Part shown: piece by piece, positions 35,179-45,139 of the stretch
How positions within the stretch are numbered: position 1 is the first letter of the stretch
How the letters are laid out: each line of letters begins with the position of its first letter
Assembly: GCF_003994475.1 (NCBI RefSeq)
Contig: NZ_RZNY01000006.1
Coordinates: forward strand, 62,001-126,000
Reading direction: 5' to 3'
Length of the DNA: 64,000 nucleotides
DNA from: Paenibacillus anaericanus
GTDB lineage: Bacteria; Bacillota; Bacilli; Paenibacillales; Paenibacillaceae
The notes under the pieces: model-generated
What the model saw: only the letters and a program-made list of their open reading frames with translations
Told to the model about the DNA's origin: nothing
The model's database searches: none
Made by a program: the position numbers and the translations under genes

Positions 35179-36504
35179 TCAAATCAAATTGCTACGCGCG
35201 ATAAAAGCAGACATACTATCCAACGCACGATGAGCAAGCGCTTCTTTCTTTTCTGCTTTCTTTCGGTAGCGAGTGTCTAGGTTAGGAAATAATCCAAAAT
35301 TCGCATTCATTGGTTGAAAATTCTCAAAGTCGGCAGTAGTTATATATCTTGCCATACTTCCAAGCGTTGTATCCTCTGGGAAAACGATCCCTTCTTCTCC
35401 TAATGCAACCCGTGCTGCATTAATCCCTGCAACCAGACCAGAAGCCGCAGATTCTACATAGCCTTCAACACCGGTCATCTGACCGGCAAAAAACAGCTTA
35501 GGTTGACTCTTCAGCTGATAAGTCGGCATTAACAATTTCGGCGAATTAAGGAACGTGTTACGGTGCATGACACCATACCGTACAAATTCAGCTTTTTCCA
35601 ATCCAGGAATCATGGAGAAGACGCGGCTCTGTTCCCCCCACTTGAGGTGAGTCTGGAATCCAACCAAATTATATAACGTTGCTGCCGCATTGTCTTGACG
35701 AAGCTGAACGACAGCATGCGGAATTTTCCCTGTGCGTGGATCAGGTAAGCCTACCGGTTTCATCGGACCAAACAGCGCCGTTTGTTTTCCTCTGCGCATC
35801 ATGATCTCGATCGGCATGCAGCCTTCAAAATAAACTTCTTTCTCAAATTCTTTGAGTTGAGCTACCTCAGCAGTGATGAGTGCTTCATAAAAAGCATCGA
35901 ATTCTTCCTCATTCATCGGGCAGTTGAGGTATGCCGCTTCTCCTTTATCATAACGAGAAGCAAGATATACTTTATCCATATCGATAGATTCTTTGTCCAC
36001 AATCGGAGCAGCGGCATCATAGAAGTAGAAATAATCCTGACCTGTTAGCCGTTGAATCTGTTCTGATAATGCAGGAGAAGTTAATGGACCCGTAGCGATA
36101 ATGACAATTCCATCCTGTGGGATTTCTCTGATCTCCTCTTTCACTACGGTAACCAGGGGATGCTCATGCAACATGCGGGTAATTTCACCTGAGAAGCCGT
36201 CGCGATCCACCGCAAGCGCACCACCTGCAGGTACGGCGTTGCGATCTGCCGCACCAAGCACGAGCGAATTCAGCATGCGCATTTCTTCTTTAAGTACACC
36301 AACTGCATTAGTTAAGCCATTCGCCCGCAGAGAGTTACTGCAGACGAGTTCAGCAAATTTATCGGTATGATGCGCTGGGGTTTTCACAACCGGACGCATT
36401 TCATATAATGTCACAGGAATCCCTCGGCTCACAAGTTGCCAGGTAGCTTCGCTCCCCGCCAGACCAGCACCGATAACGGTAACCTTATTTATTGAATCTG
36501 TCAT
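35179..36504 (-). CDS. trmFO: tRNA uracil-54 C5-methyltransferase TrmFO
   Basis: TrmFO makes 5-methyluridine at position 54 of tRNA using methylene-tetrahydrofolate and FAD. The 441-aa protein starts with the Rossmann FAD motif [15 protein letters not shown], then [17 protein letters not shown] and the folate-site region [19 protein letters not shown]. It ends [21 protein letters not shown]. The gene follows topA with 26 nt spacing, as in B. subtilis. Confidence 0.97.
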   Translation of the reverse strand: MTDSINKVTVIGAGLAGSEATWQLVSRGIPVTLYEMRPVVKTPAHHTDKFAELVCSNSLRANGLTNAVGVLKEEMRMLNSLVLGAADRNAVPAGGALAVDRDGFSGEITRMLHEHPLVTVVKEEIREIPQDGIVIIATGPLTSPALSEQIQRLTGQDYFYFYDAAAPIVDKESIDMDKVYLASRYDKGEAAYLNCPMNEEEFDAFYEALITAEVAQLKEFEKEVYFEGCMPIEIMMRRGKQTALFGPMKPVGLPDPRTGKIPHAVVQLRQDNAAATLYNLVGFQTHLKWGEQSRVFSMIPGLEKAEFVRYGVMHRNTFLNSPKLLMPTYQLKSQPKLFFAGQMTGVEGYVESAASGLVAGINAARVALGEEGIVFPEDTTLGSMARYITTADFENFQPMNANFGLFPNLDTRYRKKAEKKEALAHRALDSMSAFIARSNLI

Positions 36505-36530
36505 AATGAATAACCCCCAGTTGTAGTTTT

Positions 36531-38630
36531 TTATTCGTCGGAGGCGTCGTCGTTCTCTTCAATAAGCTCCACATGATCGCAGGCCGTACATTGTAACTTA
36601 GCGCCCTTCTTATTCCGCTTCTCTATAAGCATTGATTCGCATTTTGGACATGGTTTCGTTGAAGGTCTATCCCAAGATACAAAGTCACATTCAGGATAAC
36701 GGTCACAACCATAGAAGACTCTACCCTTCTTACTACGACGCTCTACCACATGCCCGTCACTACATTTAGGACAAGGTACCCCAATATCCTTAATGATCGG
36801 CTTGGTATTCCGACAGTCCGGAAACCCTGAACAAGCTAGAAACTTACCAAAGCGTCCTAGTTTATAAACGAGATGTCGTCCACATTTCTCACAAATCTCG
36901 TCTGAAACCTCGTCCTCAATTTCAATTTCCTTCATTTCTTCTTCCGCAACCTCAAGTCGCTTTTCAAACGTTTCGTAGAAATCACTCAGGACCTTTACCC
37001 AATCCTCAGAACCCTCTTCCACATGGTCGAGATTTCCTTCCATGTTAGCAGTGAACTCAGCATTGAGAATTTCTGGGAAGAATTGTTCCATTTGCTCAAT
37101 GACTAATTCACCAAGCTCTGTTGGCATAAACTTCTTCTCTTCTATTGCTACGTAACCACGTTTCTGGATCGTCTCCAAAGTAGGGGCATACGTACTTGGT
37201 CGACCTATTCCAAGCTCCTCCAACGTCTTCACCAGACGAGCCTCCGTATATCTTGGTGGTGGTTGGGTGAAATGCTGCTTCGGATCGATAGCCTCAGTCT
37301 TGAGTTTATCTCCACTTTTTAGTGGTGGCAGGAATTTATCTTCATCCGTCGTTCCGTCGTCATTACCTTCTACGTAAACCTTCATAAACCCCGGAAAACG
37401 AATTTTGGAGCCAACCGCACGAAACGTCGTTTCTTCAGCTGCGATGTCAACGGATAAAGTATCAAGTATAGCTGAGGACATCTGACTAGCCATAAAACGT
37501 TCCCAGATGAGCTTGTATAAACGGAACTGGTCACGAGTAGTAACCGCCTTAACCGAATCAGGATCACGCAAAGCCGAAGTCGGACGTATAGCCTCATGCG
37601 CTTCCTGAGCATTAGCAGCTTTCTTAGAATATTGACGAGGTGTTTCTGGGGCATAGGTTTCACCGTATTTACCTACGATGAATTCCTTAGCTTCTTCTTG
37701 GGCAGAGACTGCAATCCGCGTCGAATCCGTACGCATATAAGTAATTAGACCGACCGTGCCTTCTTTACCAAGATCCACACCTTCATATAATTGCTGAGCA
37801 ACGGACATCGTCTTAGCCGCACGGAAGTTTAGCTTGCGAGCTGCCTCTTGTTGCAGTGAACTCGTAGTAAACGGTGCTGCTGGATGCCGGAGACGTTCCT
37901 TTTCTTTCACATTCGTTACATTAAACTTAGCGCCCTCAATCGACTTCAGAATTTCGTTAACCTGAGCTTCGTTTGTGAGCTCCAACTTTTCACCCTTATA
38001 ATGATGAAACTTAGCTTCGAAAATAGATTCCTTAATTTTGAGCTTAGCTGTTATACTCCAATACTCTTCTGGAACGAACTCTGAAATTTCATTCTCCCGA
38101 TCAAGGATGATCTTAACTGCTACCGATTGCACGCGACCGGCAGATAGACCCTTCTTAACCTTCTTCCAGAGCAACGGACTAATTTTGTAACCAACAAGAC
38201 GATCTAATATCCGTCTGGCTTGTTGAGCATTAACAAGATCCATGTTGATTTTACGTGGAGTCTTGAATGCATCCTTAACGGCTTCTTTGGTAATTTCATT
38301 AAACACAACACGGCATGTTTCTGTCTCATCCATATCAAGCGCATGAGCCAGATGCCAAGCAATTGCCTCACCTTCACGGTCCGGGTCAGCTGCTAGATAT
38401 ATTTTCTTAACCTTTTTACTAGCATCTTTTAATTCCTTTAATATAGAACCCTTCCCACGGATAGTAATATACTTTGGATTGAAGTCATTTTCCACCTCAA
38501 CCCCAATTTGACTCTTGGGCAAATCGCGAACATGACCCATGGAGGCTTTCACGATGAATTTGCTTCCTAGGTATTTACCTATCGTTTTCGCCTTGGCAGG
38601 CGATTCTACGATGACGAGAGAATCCGCCAC
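36531..38630 (-). CDS. topA: DNA topoisomerase I
   Basis: A type IA topoisomerase that relaxes negative supercoils, 699 aa. The TOPRIM domain begins [19 protein letters not shown] with [13 protein letters not shown]. The catalytic Tyr lies in [14 protein letters not shown]. Three C-terminal zinc ribbons follow, with CxxC pairs at [16 protein letters not shown] and CPKCESML. The start codon is GTG with GAGGAGGA upstream. It is downstream of dprA on the same strand. Confidence 0.97.
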   Translation of the reverse strand: MADSLVIVESPAKAKTIGKYLGSKFIVKASMGHVRDLPKSQIGVEVENDFNPKYITIRGKGSILKELKDASKKVKKIYLAADPDREGEAIAWHLAHALDMDETETCRVVFNEITKEAVKDAFKTPRKINMDLVNAQQARRILDRLVGYKISPLLWKKVKKGLSAGRVQSVAVKIILDRENEISEFVPEEYWSITAKLKIKESIFEAKFHHYKGEKLELTNEAQVNEILKSIEGAKFNVTNVKEKERLRHPAAPFTTSSLQQEAARKLNFRAAKTMSVAQQLYEGVDLGKEGTVGLITYMRTDSTRIAVSAQEEAKEFIVGKYGETYAPETPRQYSKKAANAQEAHEAIRPTSALRDPDSVKAVTTRDQFRLYKLIWERFMASQMSSAILDTLSVDIAAEETTFRAVGSKIRFPGFMKVYVEGNDDGTTDEDKFLPPLKSGDKLKTEAIDPKQHFTQPPPRYTEARLVKTLEELGIGRPSTYAPTLETIQKRGYVAIEEKKFMPTELGELVIEQMEQFFPEILNAEFTANMEGNLDHVEEGSEDWVKVLSDFYETFEKRLEVAEEEMKEIEIEDEVSDEICEKCGRHLVYKLGRFGKFLACSGFPDCRNTKPIIKDIGVPCPKCSDGHVVERRSKKGRVFYGCDRYPECDFVSWDRPSTKPCPKCESMLIEKRNKKGAKLQCTACDHVELIEENDDASDE

Positions 38631-38716
38631 TGGTTCATCCTCCTCTCAAACATATCAGATGTATTTATCTAAATATCATATAACCAAATTATTACGCAAC
38701 TCTCAGTTGGAATGAA

Positions 38717-39802
38717 CTATATTAGTTTATAAACAGAACCGGGTAGTTGAACCACCGCTTTTTTCATGATTAAAGATAACAGAACTGAATGTAAAAGTCC
38801 AAAATCCCATGCCGATAAATTCATCAGCTCATCAAAATTACGGATTCCCTGCTCCAACATATGGTATATGCGCTGCTCCTGATCTGTCAACTTGCAATCT
38901 GCCATACCGTCACTCGTATCTTCTTTCCCCCCTGACCAAAGACCATATTCTTCTAAAATATCTCTTGGTTCCGTTACGATTTTGGCACCTTGCTTAAGTA
39001 ATTCAAGACTTCCTCGGCTTTTTGGAGAAGTAATTGGCCCTGGAACAGCGAAAACATCACGGTTTGCCTCAAGCGCGCGATCAGCAGTAATTAGGGAACC
39101 ACTCCGTGAATCGGCTTCAACAATGACAGTTCCGCGAGATATCCCGGCAATGATTCGGTTTCGTTGTGGGAATAAACCTGGATGGCTCGCAGTACCCATA
39201 GGATATTGAGATAGAATCAGTCCATTTTCTGCAATTCGTTGATATAAGGCTGTATGTTCAGATGGATAGGCAATGTCGATGGCTGTACCAAGTACAGCTA
39301 TTGTGGATCCACCACAGTTCAGCGCGGCTTCATGACACACGCCATCAATTCCCCTAGCCATCCCACTCACAATGGTAACGCCATGAGCACAGAGCTCCGT
39401 AACAAGCATCTCACCAACCTTACGTCCATATGCGGTCGGAACACGAGTGCCTACCATCGCAATAGATAGCGTGGATAACAGTCTTATATTACCTTTAGCA
39501 TACAGAATCCAGGGAGGTTGATCTGTTTCCTTCATTAGTATTGGGTATTCGTCATCAAAATAAGTAATCACTTGGATCCCCTTCTTACTCATCCTATCTA
39601 ATCGCTCCTGAACCCAATGAGCAGTAAAACGTGTCGCCATCGTCTGTGCTAATTCCGCACTTAACCCCCTCTGCATCCAATCCTCAGGACTGAAATCAAA
39701 AGCATTCACCCAATCTTCATCCCTAGTTAATATATTTGAAATTTTCTTCCACCCTAAACCTGGACTATCATCTAAACCTGCTAATATCCATTTCTTCTCC
39801 AC
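38717..39802 (-). CDS. dprA: DNA-processing protein DprA (Smf)
   Basis: DprA loads RecA on incoming DNA during natural transformation. The 361-aa protein has a helical N-terminal region (WILAGLDDSPGLGWKK) and the extended Rossmann fold with MVGTRVPTAYG, IVSGMARGIDGVCHEAAL, FPQRNRIIAGIS and SRSGSLITADRALEANRDVF. A C-terminal winged-helix-like domain (DQEQRIYHMLEQGI) follows. The ATG at 39817 has no ribosome site, but GGAGG within it lies 8 nt before the in-frame GTG at 39802, so I use that start. It lies between sucCD and topA. Confidence 0.95.
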   Translation of the reverse strand: MEKKWILAGLDDSPGLGWKKISNILTRDEDWVNAFDFSPEDWMQRGLSAELAQTMATRFTAHWVQERLDRMSKKGIQVITYFDDEYPILMKETDQPPWILYAKGNIRLLSTLSIAMVGTRVPTAYGRKVGEMLVTELCAHGVTIVSGMARGIDGVCHEAALNCGGSTIAVLGTAIDIAYPSEHTALYQRIAENGLILSQYPMGTASHPGLFPQRNRIIAGISRGTVIVEADSRSGSLITADRALEANRDVFAVPGPITSPKSRGSLELLKQGAKIVTEPRDILEEYGLWSGGKEDTSDGMADCKLTDQEQRIYHMLEQGIRNFDELMNLSAWDFGLLHSVLLSLIMKKAVVQLPGSVYKLI

Positions 39803-39881
39803 TTCGTCTTCCTCCATTCATTCACATGGTATATTGCACAATCAAAAATCCTATTTTGTGAAAAAAAATCCTTTAAAAAAC

Positions 39882-39926
39882 AAAAAAAAGCAACCTTCTG
39901 GCCCGAATGGACCCAGAAGGTTGCTT
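39882..39926 (-). terminator. Terminator after sucCD
   Basis: On the minus strand AGCAACCTTCTGG and CCAGAAGGTTGCT form a perfect 13-bp stem (39913-39925 with 39889-39901) followed by a T run down to 39882. It is a strong intrinsic terminator 29 nt past the sucD stop and separates sucCD from dprA. Confidence 0.92.
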
Positions 39927-39954
39927 ACCTTTGCTTCATTATATCAGTCTTCTA

Positions 39955-40884
39955 TTACTGTGTCGTGCACAAATTAAGGATTCCCCGCTCTTCAAGTACG
40001 CTAACTAGAGTAGAGCCCATCTCTGATGGTGTTGGAGCTACTCTAATTCCACATGATTCCAATTTATTGATTTTCTCTTCGGCAGTTCCTTTGCCCCCTG
40101 AGATGATAGCACCTGCATGCCCCATCCTTTTACCCGGAGGTGCGGTTACGCCACCAATAAATCCTACCACTGGTTTCGTCATGTTATCACGAATCCAATC
40201 AGCCGCCTCTTCTTCGGCGGTTCCCCCAATTTCTCCGATCATAATGACAGCCTTTGTTGCGTCATCTTCATTAAAACGACGTAGGATATCAATAAACTCC
40301 GAGCCTTTGACCGGATCACCACCGATACCAATCGCAGAGGACTGACCAATTCCGCGCGTAGTTAACTGATGAACCGCTTCATACGTTAGCGTTCCACTAC
40401 GCGATACTACGCCTACATGACCTGGTAAATGAATGTAACCAGGCATGATCCCTATCTTGCATTCTCCTGGAGTGATAACGCCCGGACAGTTGGGTCCAAT
40501 TAGAACCGTTTGCTTACCTTCCATATAACGCTTCACCCTAACCATATCTAACACCGGAATTCCTTCCGTGATACAAATGACAAGGTCGAACTCCGCTTCT
40601 ACCGCTTCCAGTATTGAATCTGCAGCAAAGGCGGGAGGAACATAAATAACACTTGCGGTAGCTCCCGTCTTCTCTTTCGCTTCGCGCACGGTATTAAAAA
40701 CAGGTAAACTAACTGTCTTGCCATTTTCTAGCGCAATATCGACTACAGTGCCACCTTTGCCCGGCGAAGTTCCGCCAACCATTTGTGTGCCGTAATCCAG
40801 GGCGCCCTTGGCGTGAAACAGAGCGGTTTTGCCTGTAATCCCCTGGGTGATGACTTTTGTATTTTTATCGACCAAAATACTCAT
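39955..40884 (-). CDS. sucD: Succinate-CoA ligase, alpha subunit
   Basis: The alpha subunit of the TCA-cycle enzyme that converts succinyl-CoA to succinate with formation of ATP or GTP. The 309-aa protein has the CoA-binding domain ([20 protein letters not shown]), the phosphate loop and the catalytic His in [19 protein letters not shown]. The ATG at 40884 has GGAGG 8 nt upstream; the frame is open 5 codons further. It follows sucC by 46 nt in the same operon. Confidence 0.97.
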   Translation of the reverse strand: MSILVDKNTKVITQGITGKTALFHAKGALDYGTQMVGGTSPGKGGTVVDIALENGKTVSLPVFNTVREAKEKTGATASVIYVPPAFAADSILEAVEAEFDLVICITEGIPVLDMVRVKRYMEGKQTVLIGPNCPGVITPGECKIGIMPGYIHLPGHVGVVSRSGTLTYEAVHQLTTRGIGQSSAIGIGGDPVKGSEFIDILRRFNEDDATKAVIMIGEIGGTAEEEAADWIRDNMTKPVVGFIGGVTAPPGKRMGHAGAIISGGKGTAEEKINKLESCGIRVAPTPSEMGSTLVSVLEERGILNLCTTQ

Positions 40885-40930
40885 GATAAGAGCCTCCACT
40901 TCATGGTTAAGGTGATTATATTATGACTGC

Positions 40931-42097
40931 CTAGACTGCCTCTACGAGAGATACGATCTTCTGGGCTCCATCAGCCATCGAATCTGCTGAAACAATAGCT
41001 AGACCTGAACCTGCTAGAATTCGCTTGCCGAATTCGACATTTGTACCTTCCAGCCTGACAACTAAAGGACGATCCAACCCAACTTGCTGAGCAGCTTCCA
41101 CAATACCAGACGCAATCACGTCACATTTCATAATTCCTCCAAAAATGTTGACGAATATCCCTTTTACTTTAGCATCAGATAAGATGATCTTAAAAGCTTC
41201 TGTCACCTTCTCAGCCGTTGCACCGCCCCCTACATCTAGGAAGTTAGCCGGGTCGCCTCCATAGTATTTAATGATATCCATGGTAGCCATCGCTAGACCA
41301 GCCCCGTTAACCATGCATCCGATATTACCGTCCAAGGCGATATAGCTCAAATCGAACTTGGAAGCTTCAATCTCTTTCTCATCTTCTTCTTCTAAATCAC
41401 GAAGCTCCAATATATCCTTATGACGGAACAAAGCATTGGAATCGAAATTCAGTTTTGCGTCCAGCGCCATAATGTCGCCGTCCCCTGTTACGACAAGTGG
41501 ATTAATTTCAGCAATCGAACAATCCTTATCAACAAAAGCTTCGTATAATGCCAACATAAACTTTGCAGCTTTGTTCACAAGTTCATTCGGAATATGAATA
41601 GCGTAAGCTAATCTACGAGCCTGATAGGCCTGAAGACCTATAGCAGGATCAATCACTTCTTTAAATATTTTCTCAGGTGTAGCTGCGGCAACCTCTTCAA
41701 TCTCCGTTCCGCCCTCTTCCGAAGCCATCAGAACAACACAGCCAGTTCCCCTATCTACTACAATACCTACATAGTACTCTTTCTTGATGTCACATCCCTG
41801 CTCAACGAGCAGACGTTTAACTTGTTTGCCTTCTGGGCCCGTCTGATGTGTCACGAGCACCTTGCCTAGGATTTCCTCGGCATAGCTGCGTACTTCATCC
41901 AGATTTTTAGCCACTTTGACGCCACCGGCTTTTCCCCGGCCCCCAGCGTGTATCTGTGCCTTAACTACCACTACCGGGCTTCCCAACGCTACCGCTGCTT
42001 CCACAGCTTCATCCACCGTAAATGCTACTTGTCCTTTTGGTACGGCAACTCCATACTGCTTCAGTACTTCTTTTCCTTGATATTCGTGGATATTCAT
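40931..42097 (-). CDS. sucC: Succinate-CoA ligase, beta subunit
   Basis: The beta, ATP-grasp subunit of succinyl-CoA synthetase, 388 aa. It begins [20 protein letters not shown]. The ATP-grasp region includes [19 protein letters not shown], and the nucleotide and substrate site shows [32 protein letters not shown] and [19 protein letters not shown] precedes the ATG. The promoter upstream carries a probable cre site. Confidence 0.97.
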   Translation of the reverse strand: MNIHEYQGKEVLKQYGVAVPKGQVAFTVDEAVEAAVALGSPVVVVKAQIHAGGRGKAGGVKVAKNLDEVRSYAEEILGKVLVTHQTGPEGKQVKRLLVEQGCDIKKEYYVGIVVDRGTGCVVLMASEEGGTEIEEVAAATPEKIFKEVIDPAIGLQAYQARRLAYAIHIPNELVNKAAKFMLALYEAFVDKDCSIAEINPLVVTGDGDIMALDAKLNFDSNALFRHKDILELRDLEEEDEKEIEASKFDLSYIALDGNIGCMVNGAGLAMATMDIIKYYGGDPANFLDVGGGATAEKVTEAFKIILSDAKVKGIFVNIFGGIMKCDVIASGIVEAAQQVGLDRPLVVRLEGTNVEFGKRILAGSGLAIVSADSMADGAQKIVSLVEAV

Positions 42098-42153
42098 GAT
42101 TATAATCCTCCGATCAACAGGCGGTTTTAGGGATAAATGATGAAACTCAGATC

Positions 42154-42181
42154 ATTGTATCATGTTTTTAAAACGCTTTCC
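42154..42181 (-). promoter_or_regulatory. sucC promoter with probable CcpA cre site
   Basis: On the minus strand GGAAAGCGTTTTAA (42168-42181) matches the CcpA operator consensus TGWAANCGNTNWCA at most positions. It directly precedes an extended -10 element TGATACAAT (-10 TACAAT at 42154-42159). An operator over the -35 region would let CcpA repress the TCA-cycle genes during growth on glucose, which is known in B. subtilis for related genes. This is a sequence-match inference. Confidence 0.6.
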
Positions 42182-42465
42182 TTAAAAAGTTCATGATTTA
42201 TACACAACTTTTTTGTATCATTCTCATCTAATATTGAGATCAATTCCTAACATCAGATGAAACTATTCATTTGTAGTAACCTTAGCATATCTATCAGTTC
42301 TCCCTTTTAACTCCTGAAAATTTAAAATTCAACTCCAACTTCACCTTCATTTACATTCCTAGTTACTATATCTATTTGAGATGAATCGCTCATAAATTGT
42401 CTTATTATGACGAAATTAAATATTGTGAATTTTCCTCTTGCATTTTATTTCTACTTTAGAATTAA

Positions 42466-42684
42466 CTCTGTTATTTTGGCTCAAAACCAAAAACAGCGGT
42501 TGGCAGACCCAAAAGCGAGAAGAAACGTTATGTTTTGGAGGATGTTACCTTCACTGTTAAAGGAGCAGCAACAATCATTCTACTCTTGACTTTTAAGAGA
42601 CAAAAACCTAGAATACGGTCAAAGACAATACTCATGAGGAAGCACCTCTGTATCTCTCGTTCGGTGAGTTCTAAATCACTATGA
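42466..42684 (+). pseudogene. Possible relic of a TetR-type regulator N-terminus
   Basis: One plus-strand frame reads KTAVGRPKSEKKRYVLEDVT followed by FTVKGAATI, which resembles the start of TetR family repressors (GRPKSEEKRxxILDAA, then KGxxATSI). No start codon is present in this frame, the second half does not look like a protein, and a stop follows at 42682. A start-like TTGGCTCAA sits in another frame, as if frame-shifted. It could also be chance. Confidence 0.25.
42586..42614 (+). promoter_or_regulatory. Sigma-A promoter for comM
   Basis: TTGACT (42586-42591), a 17-nt spacer and TAGAAT (42609-42614) match sigma-A elements at 5 of 6 positions each. Transcription would start near 42621, leaving a leader of about 95 nt before comM. 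Confidence 0.65.
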
Positions 42685-42715
42685 GCAGAATCAGAAGAAG
42701 GGGTGTTTTTTTGTT

Positions 42716-44296
42716 ATGTATGGAAGATTATACAGTGCGTGTTTATATGGTATTGATGGGGTAATGATTGAAGTTGAAGTAGACTTGTCGAGTGGCATTC
42801 CCCAGACGAGTATCGTAGGATTACCAGATTCAGCTGTGAGAGAAGCCGTGGATAGAGTGCGAGCAGCCGTCAAAAATTGTGGGTATACTTTTCCCTTGCA
42901 ACGGGTCACGATCAACCTAGCACCTGCTGATCTCCGGAAAGAGGGCTCAGCCTTCGACTTGGCAATAGCACTTGGTATTCTTGCTACTAGTGATCAAGTC
43001 ATTCTTCCGCCCAGCGAACGACTTCTTATTATTGGGGAACTATCTCTCGATGGAGCATTACGTCCAGTTCGTGGTGTATTGCCGATGGTAGATCATGCTT
43101 TTCGCCAGGGGATTAACTCTGTGCTCTTGCCAGCTGACAATGCAGAAGAGGCATTGCTCATTGAGGGTATGAAGGTCTATGGACTACGACATTTAAATGA
43201 TCTTCCGCCTTTACTTACTAACCAAACAACTCAAAAGATGTCCCCGCTTGTTCTAGATTCACTAGCCCATCTTGAAATCAACAGGACAAAGCATCCTCGT
43301 CCTTTCACGTGTGTAGAGGAATCTATTGAGGATTACAGTGATGTCCTTGGACAGCGCCATGTCAAAAGGGCTCTAACCATCGCTGCAGCTGGCATGCATA
43401 ACATCATGCTGATTGGTCCACCAGGCACTGGAAAAACGATGCTCATCCGTCGGCTACCTTCTATTCTCCCCCCGCTCTCGCAAGAGGAATCACTCGAGGT
43501 CACCAAGATTTATAGCTCCGCAGGGAAATTCAAAGGATCCGAGAGTGGATTGATCACACGTCGTCCTTTTCGCTCACCTCATCATACGATTTCTGCTGGC
43601 GGGTTGATTGGTGGTGGGGGTATTCCAAAGCCCGGTGAGGTTAGTCTTGCCCATCAAGGTGTGTTGTTCCTAGACGAGTTGCCTGAATTTTCGCGAAATG
43701 TTCTCGAAGTGTTGCGTCAGCCGCTAGAGGAGCATAAGGTTACGATCAGCCGTTCACGGGCATCTTTTACCTTTCCAGCCCATTTTTTACTTGCTTCTTC
43801 ATTAAATCCGTGTCCGTGCGGATATTTGGGTTCAGAACCCCCGCTGCCTATGTGTACATGTAGCCCTTTTCGTATTGCTCAATACCGCGAACGCATCTCG
43901 GGTCCTCTATTAGATCGAATCGATATGCATGTAGAAGTTCCTCGCCCTGCCGATTGGCAGAACGATAGCAACCCGCTTACCAGTGCTGAAATGAGAAGCG
44001 AAGTATATGCAGCCGGAGAAATTCAATTGCAGCGATACAAAGGCCAGCCCTTCTCGCATAACAGCGAGTTATCTGGAAGCATACTCCGTAAATTTGCCAA
44101 TCTGAGCCGGGAAGCAGAATTACTATTGAAGTCGTCTTTTGAGGCGCTGGGACTCAGCATGCGAGCTTACGACCGAATCATCAAATTATCCCGAACGATT
44201 GCTGACCTTGAAGGGAAGGACTTCATTGCAACGAATCATATAGCTGAGGCGATCCAATATCGTCAGCTTGATCGACGAAACAGGGATTTGGTGTAA
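42716..44296 (+). CDS. comM: YifB/ComM family AAA+ helicase-like ATPase
   Basis: A 526-aa member of the Mg-chelatase-like YifB/ComM family. ComM promotes branch migration during transformation in Gram-negative bacteria, and the role in Firmicutes is less studied. The N-terminal Lon-like domain starts YSACLYGIDGVMIEVEVDLS with GLPDSAVREAVDRVRAA. The AAA+ domain has Walker A IGPPGTGKTMLIRR, GGGIPKPGEVSLAHQGVLFLDELPEF with Walker B, and the CPCG zinc-type cysteines in NPCPCGYLG. The C-terminal part is the usual helical lid. It is one of two plus-strand genes and lies among minus-strand genes. No clear terminator follows it. Confidence 0.93.
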   Translation: MYGRLYSACLYGIDGVMIEVEVDLSSGIPQTSIVGLPDSAVREAVDRVRAAVKNCGYTFPLQRVTINLAPADLRKEGSAFDLAIALGILATSDQVILPPSERLLIIGELSLDGALRPVRGVLPMVDHAFRQGINSVLLPADNAEEALLIEGMKVYGLRHLNDLPPLLTNQTTQKMSPLVLDSLAHLEINRTKHPRPFTCVEESIEDYSDVLGQRHVKRALTIAAAGMHNIMLIGPPGTGKTMLIRRLPSILPPLSQEESLEVTKIYSSAGKFKGSESGLITRRPFRSPHHTISAGGLIGGGGIPKPGEVSLAHQGVLFLDELPEFSRNVLEVLRQPLEEHKVTISRSRASFTFPAHFLLASSLNPCPCGYLGSEPPLPMCTCSPFRIAQYRERISGPLLDRIDMHVEVPRPADWQNDSNPLTSAEMRSEVYAAGEIQLQRYKGQPFSHNSELSGSILRKFANLSREAELLLKSSFEALGLSMRAYDRIIKLSRTIADLEGKDFIATNHIAEAIQYRQLDRRNRDLV

Positions 44297-44448
44297 GTGT
44301 AGGGGCAGGGGCAAGTTCATTTCATAAACATAGGCGGGTTTAATTCGGACCAAAAACATATTCAGCGCTGTATGGAAACAGTAGATGGTATAATCGAAGT
44401 ATAATTTAATCATCGTATATTGACTATTTACTATTAATAAAGGTCCGA

Positions 44449-44841
44449 CTAAAATGCTGCAATAATATGTTCTAAGGTTAAGCTGTCATCTCGTTCAAAA
44501 GTAATAGCCATTACGTCAAAACGTATGTTAGCGTTACTTTTCCGAACACTATGTAAATACACGGCCGTGGTATCACGGACCTGCTTCATTTTACGAACCG
44601 TTATGGATTCAGACGGCGTGCCAAAAGACGACGCATAACTACTGCGGCTACGAACTTCCACAATAACTAATACGTCATCTTGTAGGGCGATTAGATCAAT
44701 CTCACCAGAACGGCAACGCCAGTTTCTCTCAACGATCTCATATCCTTGAGCAATTAAGTAATCCGCCGCTGCTTGCTCGGCTAATTGCCCTCTGGCTTTG
44801 CGTCCATCTGGTATTGATGCATGCTTAAATTCATCCCTCAC
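44449..44841 (-). CDS. yraN: YraN family (UPF0102) endonuclease-like protein
   Basis: A 130-aa YraN family protein with the PD-(D/E)XK nuclease-like core: GQLAEQAAADYLIAQGY, then RCRSGEIDLIALQDDVLVIVEV with the D and ExV motif. The function is not established; the fold suggests binding or cutting of nucleic acid. The start is a GTG at 44841 with AAGGG 6 nt upstream; a longer frame to 44862 overlaps the gene before it. It ends the rnhB-FliK-like-FlhB-like-yraN run. Confidence 0.88.
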   Translation of the reverse strand: MRDEFKHASIPDGRKARGQLAEQAAADYLIAQGYEIVERNWRCRSGEIDLIALQDDVLVIVEVRSRSSYASSFGTPSESITVRKMKQVRDTTAVYLHSVRKSNANIRFDVMAITFERDDSLTLEHIIAAF

Positions 44842-45139
44842 GAGACGCCCTTCTTTCCGCAAATTTGTCGGAACGATAGATGAAACTGAGGATTTCAGCT
44901 ACCAAAGAATACAACTCAGGTGGAATTTGTTGATCCAAATCGAGCTTAGAGAGCACTTCAACTAGAGCGGGATCCTCTTGTACTGGAATCCCATGCTCCT
45001 TTGCCTTCTCCATGATCCTCTCCGCTAAAAGCCCACGACCCTTAGCGATAACAACAGGAGCTTCACTCTTCGAGGGCTCATATCTCAAAGCCACAGCTCT
45101 TTTGAAAGCGAGGGAACGTTCTTCCTTGTGCTCGCTCAT
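44831..45139 (-). CDS. FlhB C-terminal-like protein (YlqH type)
   Basis: A 102-aa protein matching only the cytoplasmic C-terminal domain of FlhB/YscU switch proteins, similar to B. subtilis YlqH. Segments AVALRYEPSKSEAPVVIAKG, KEHGIPVQEDPALVEVLSKL and IPPELYSLVAEILSFIYR align with the FlhB of this window. There are no transmembrane helices and the NPTH autocleavage motif is missing, so it should be soluble and not self-cleaving. The role is unknown. It overlaps the FliK-like gene by 4 nt and yraN by 11 nt. Confidence 0.85.
   Translation of the reverse strand: MSEHKEERSLAFKRAVALRYEPSKSEAPVVIAKGRGLLAERIMEKAKEHGIPVQEDPALVEVLSKLDLDQQIPPELYSLVAEILSFIYRSDKFAERRASREG

Larger units (their letters stand above)
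42190..42715. other. AT-rich gene-poor region between sucC and comM
   Basis: About 525 nt with no convincing gene on either strand. It contains the possible regulator relic (42466-42684) and the comM promoter (42586-42614), both listed separately. The first half (42190-42460) is AT-rich and shows no motif I recognise. A 60-codon open frame at 42407-42589 has no ribosome binding site and no protein-like composition. Confidence 0.5.

Noticed and set aside
42407..42589. 60-codon plus-strand frame upstream of comM
   Set aside because: No ribosome site and no protein-like pattern; the neighbouring frame with TetR-like peptides is the more interesting, though broken, reading.
44380..44410. Extended -10 TGGTATAAT on the plus strand after comM
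   Set aside because: No acceptable -35 and no plus-strand gene follows for many kilobases, so a functional promoter is doubtful.
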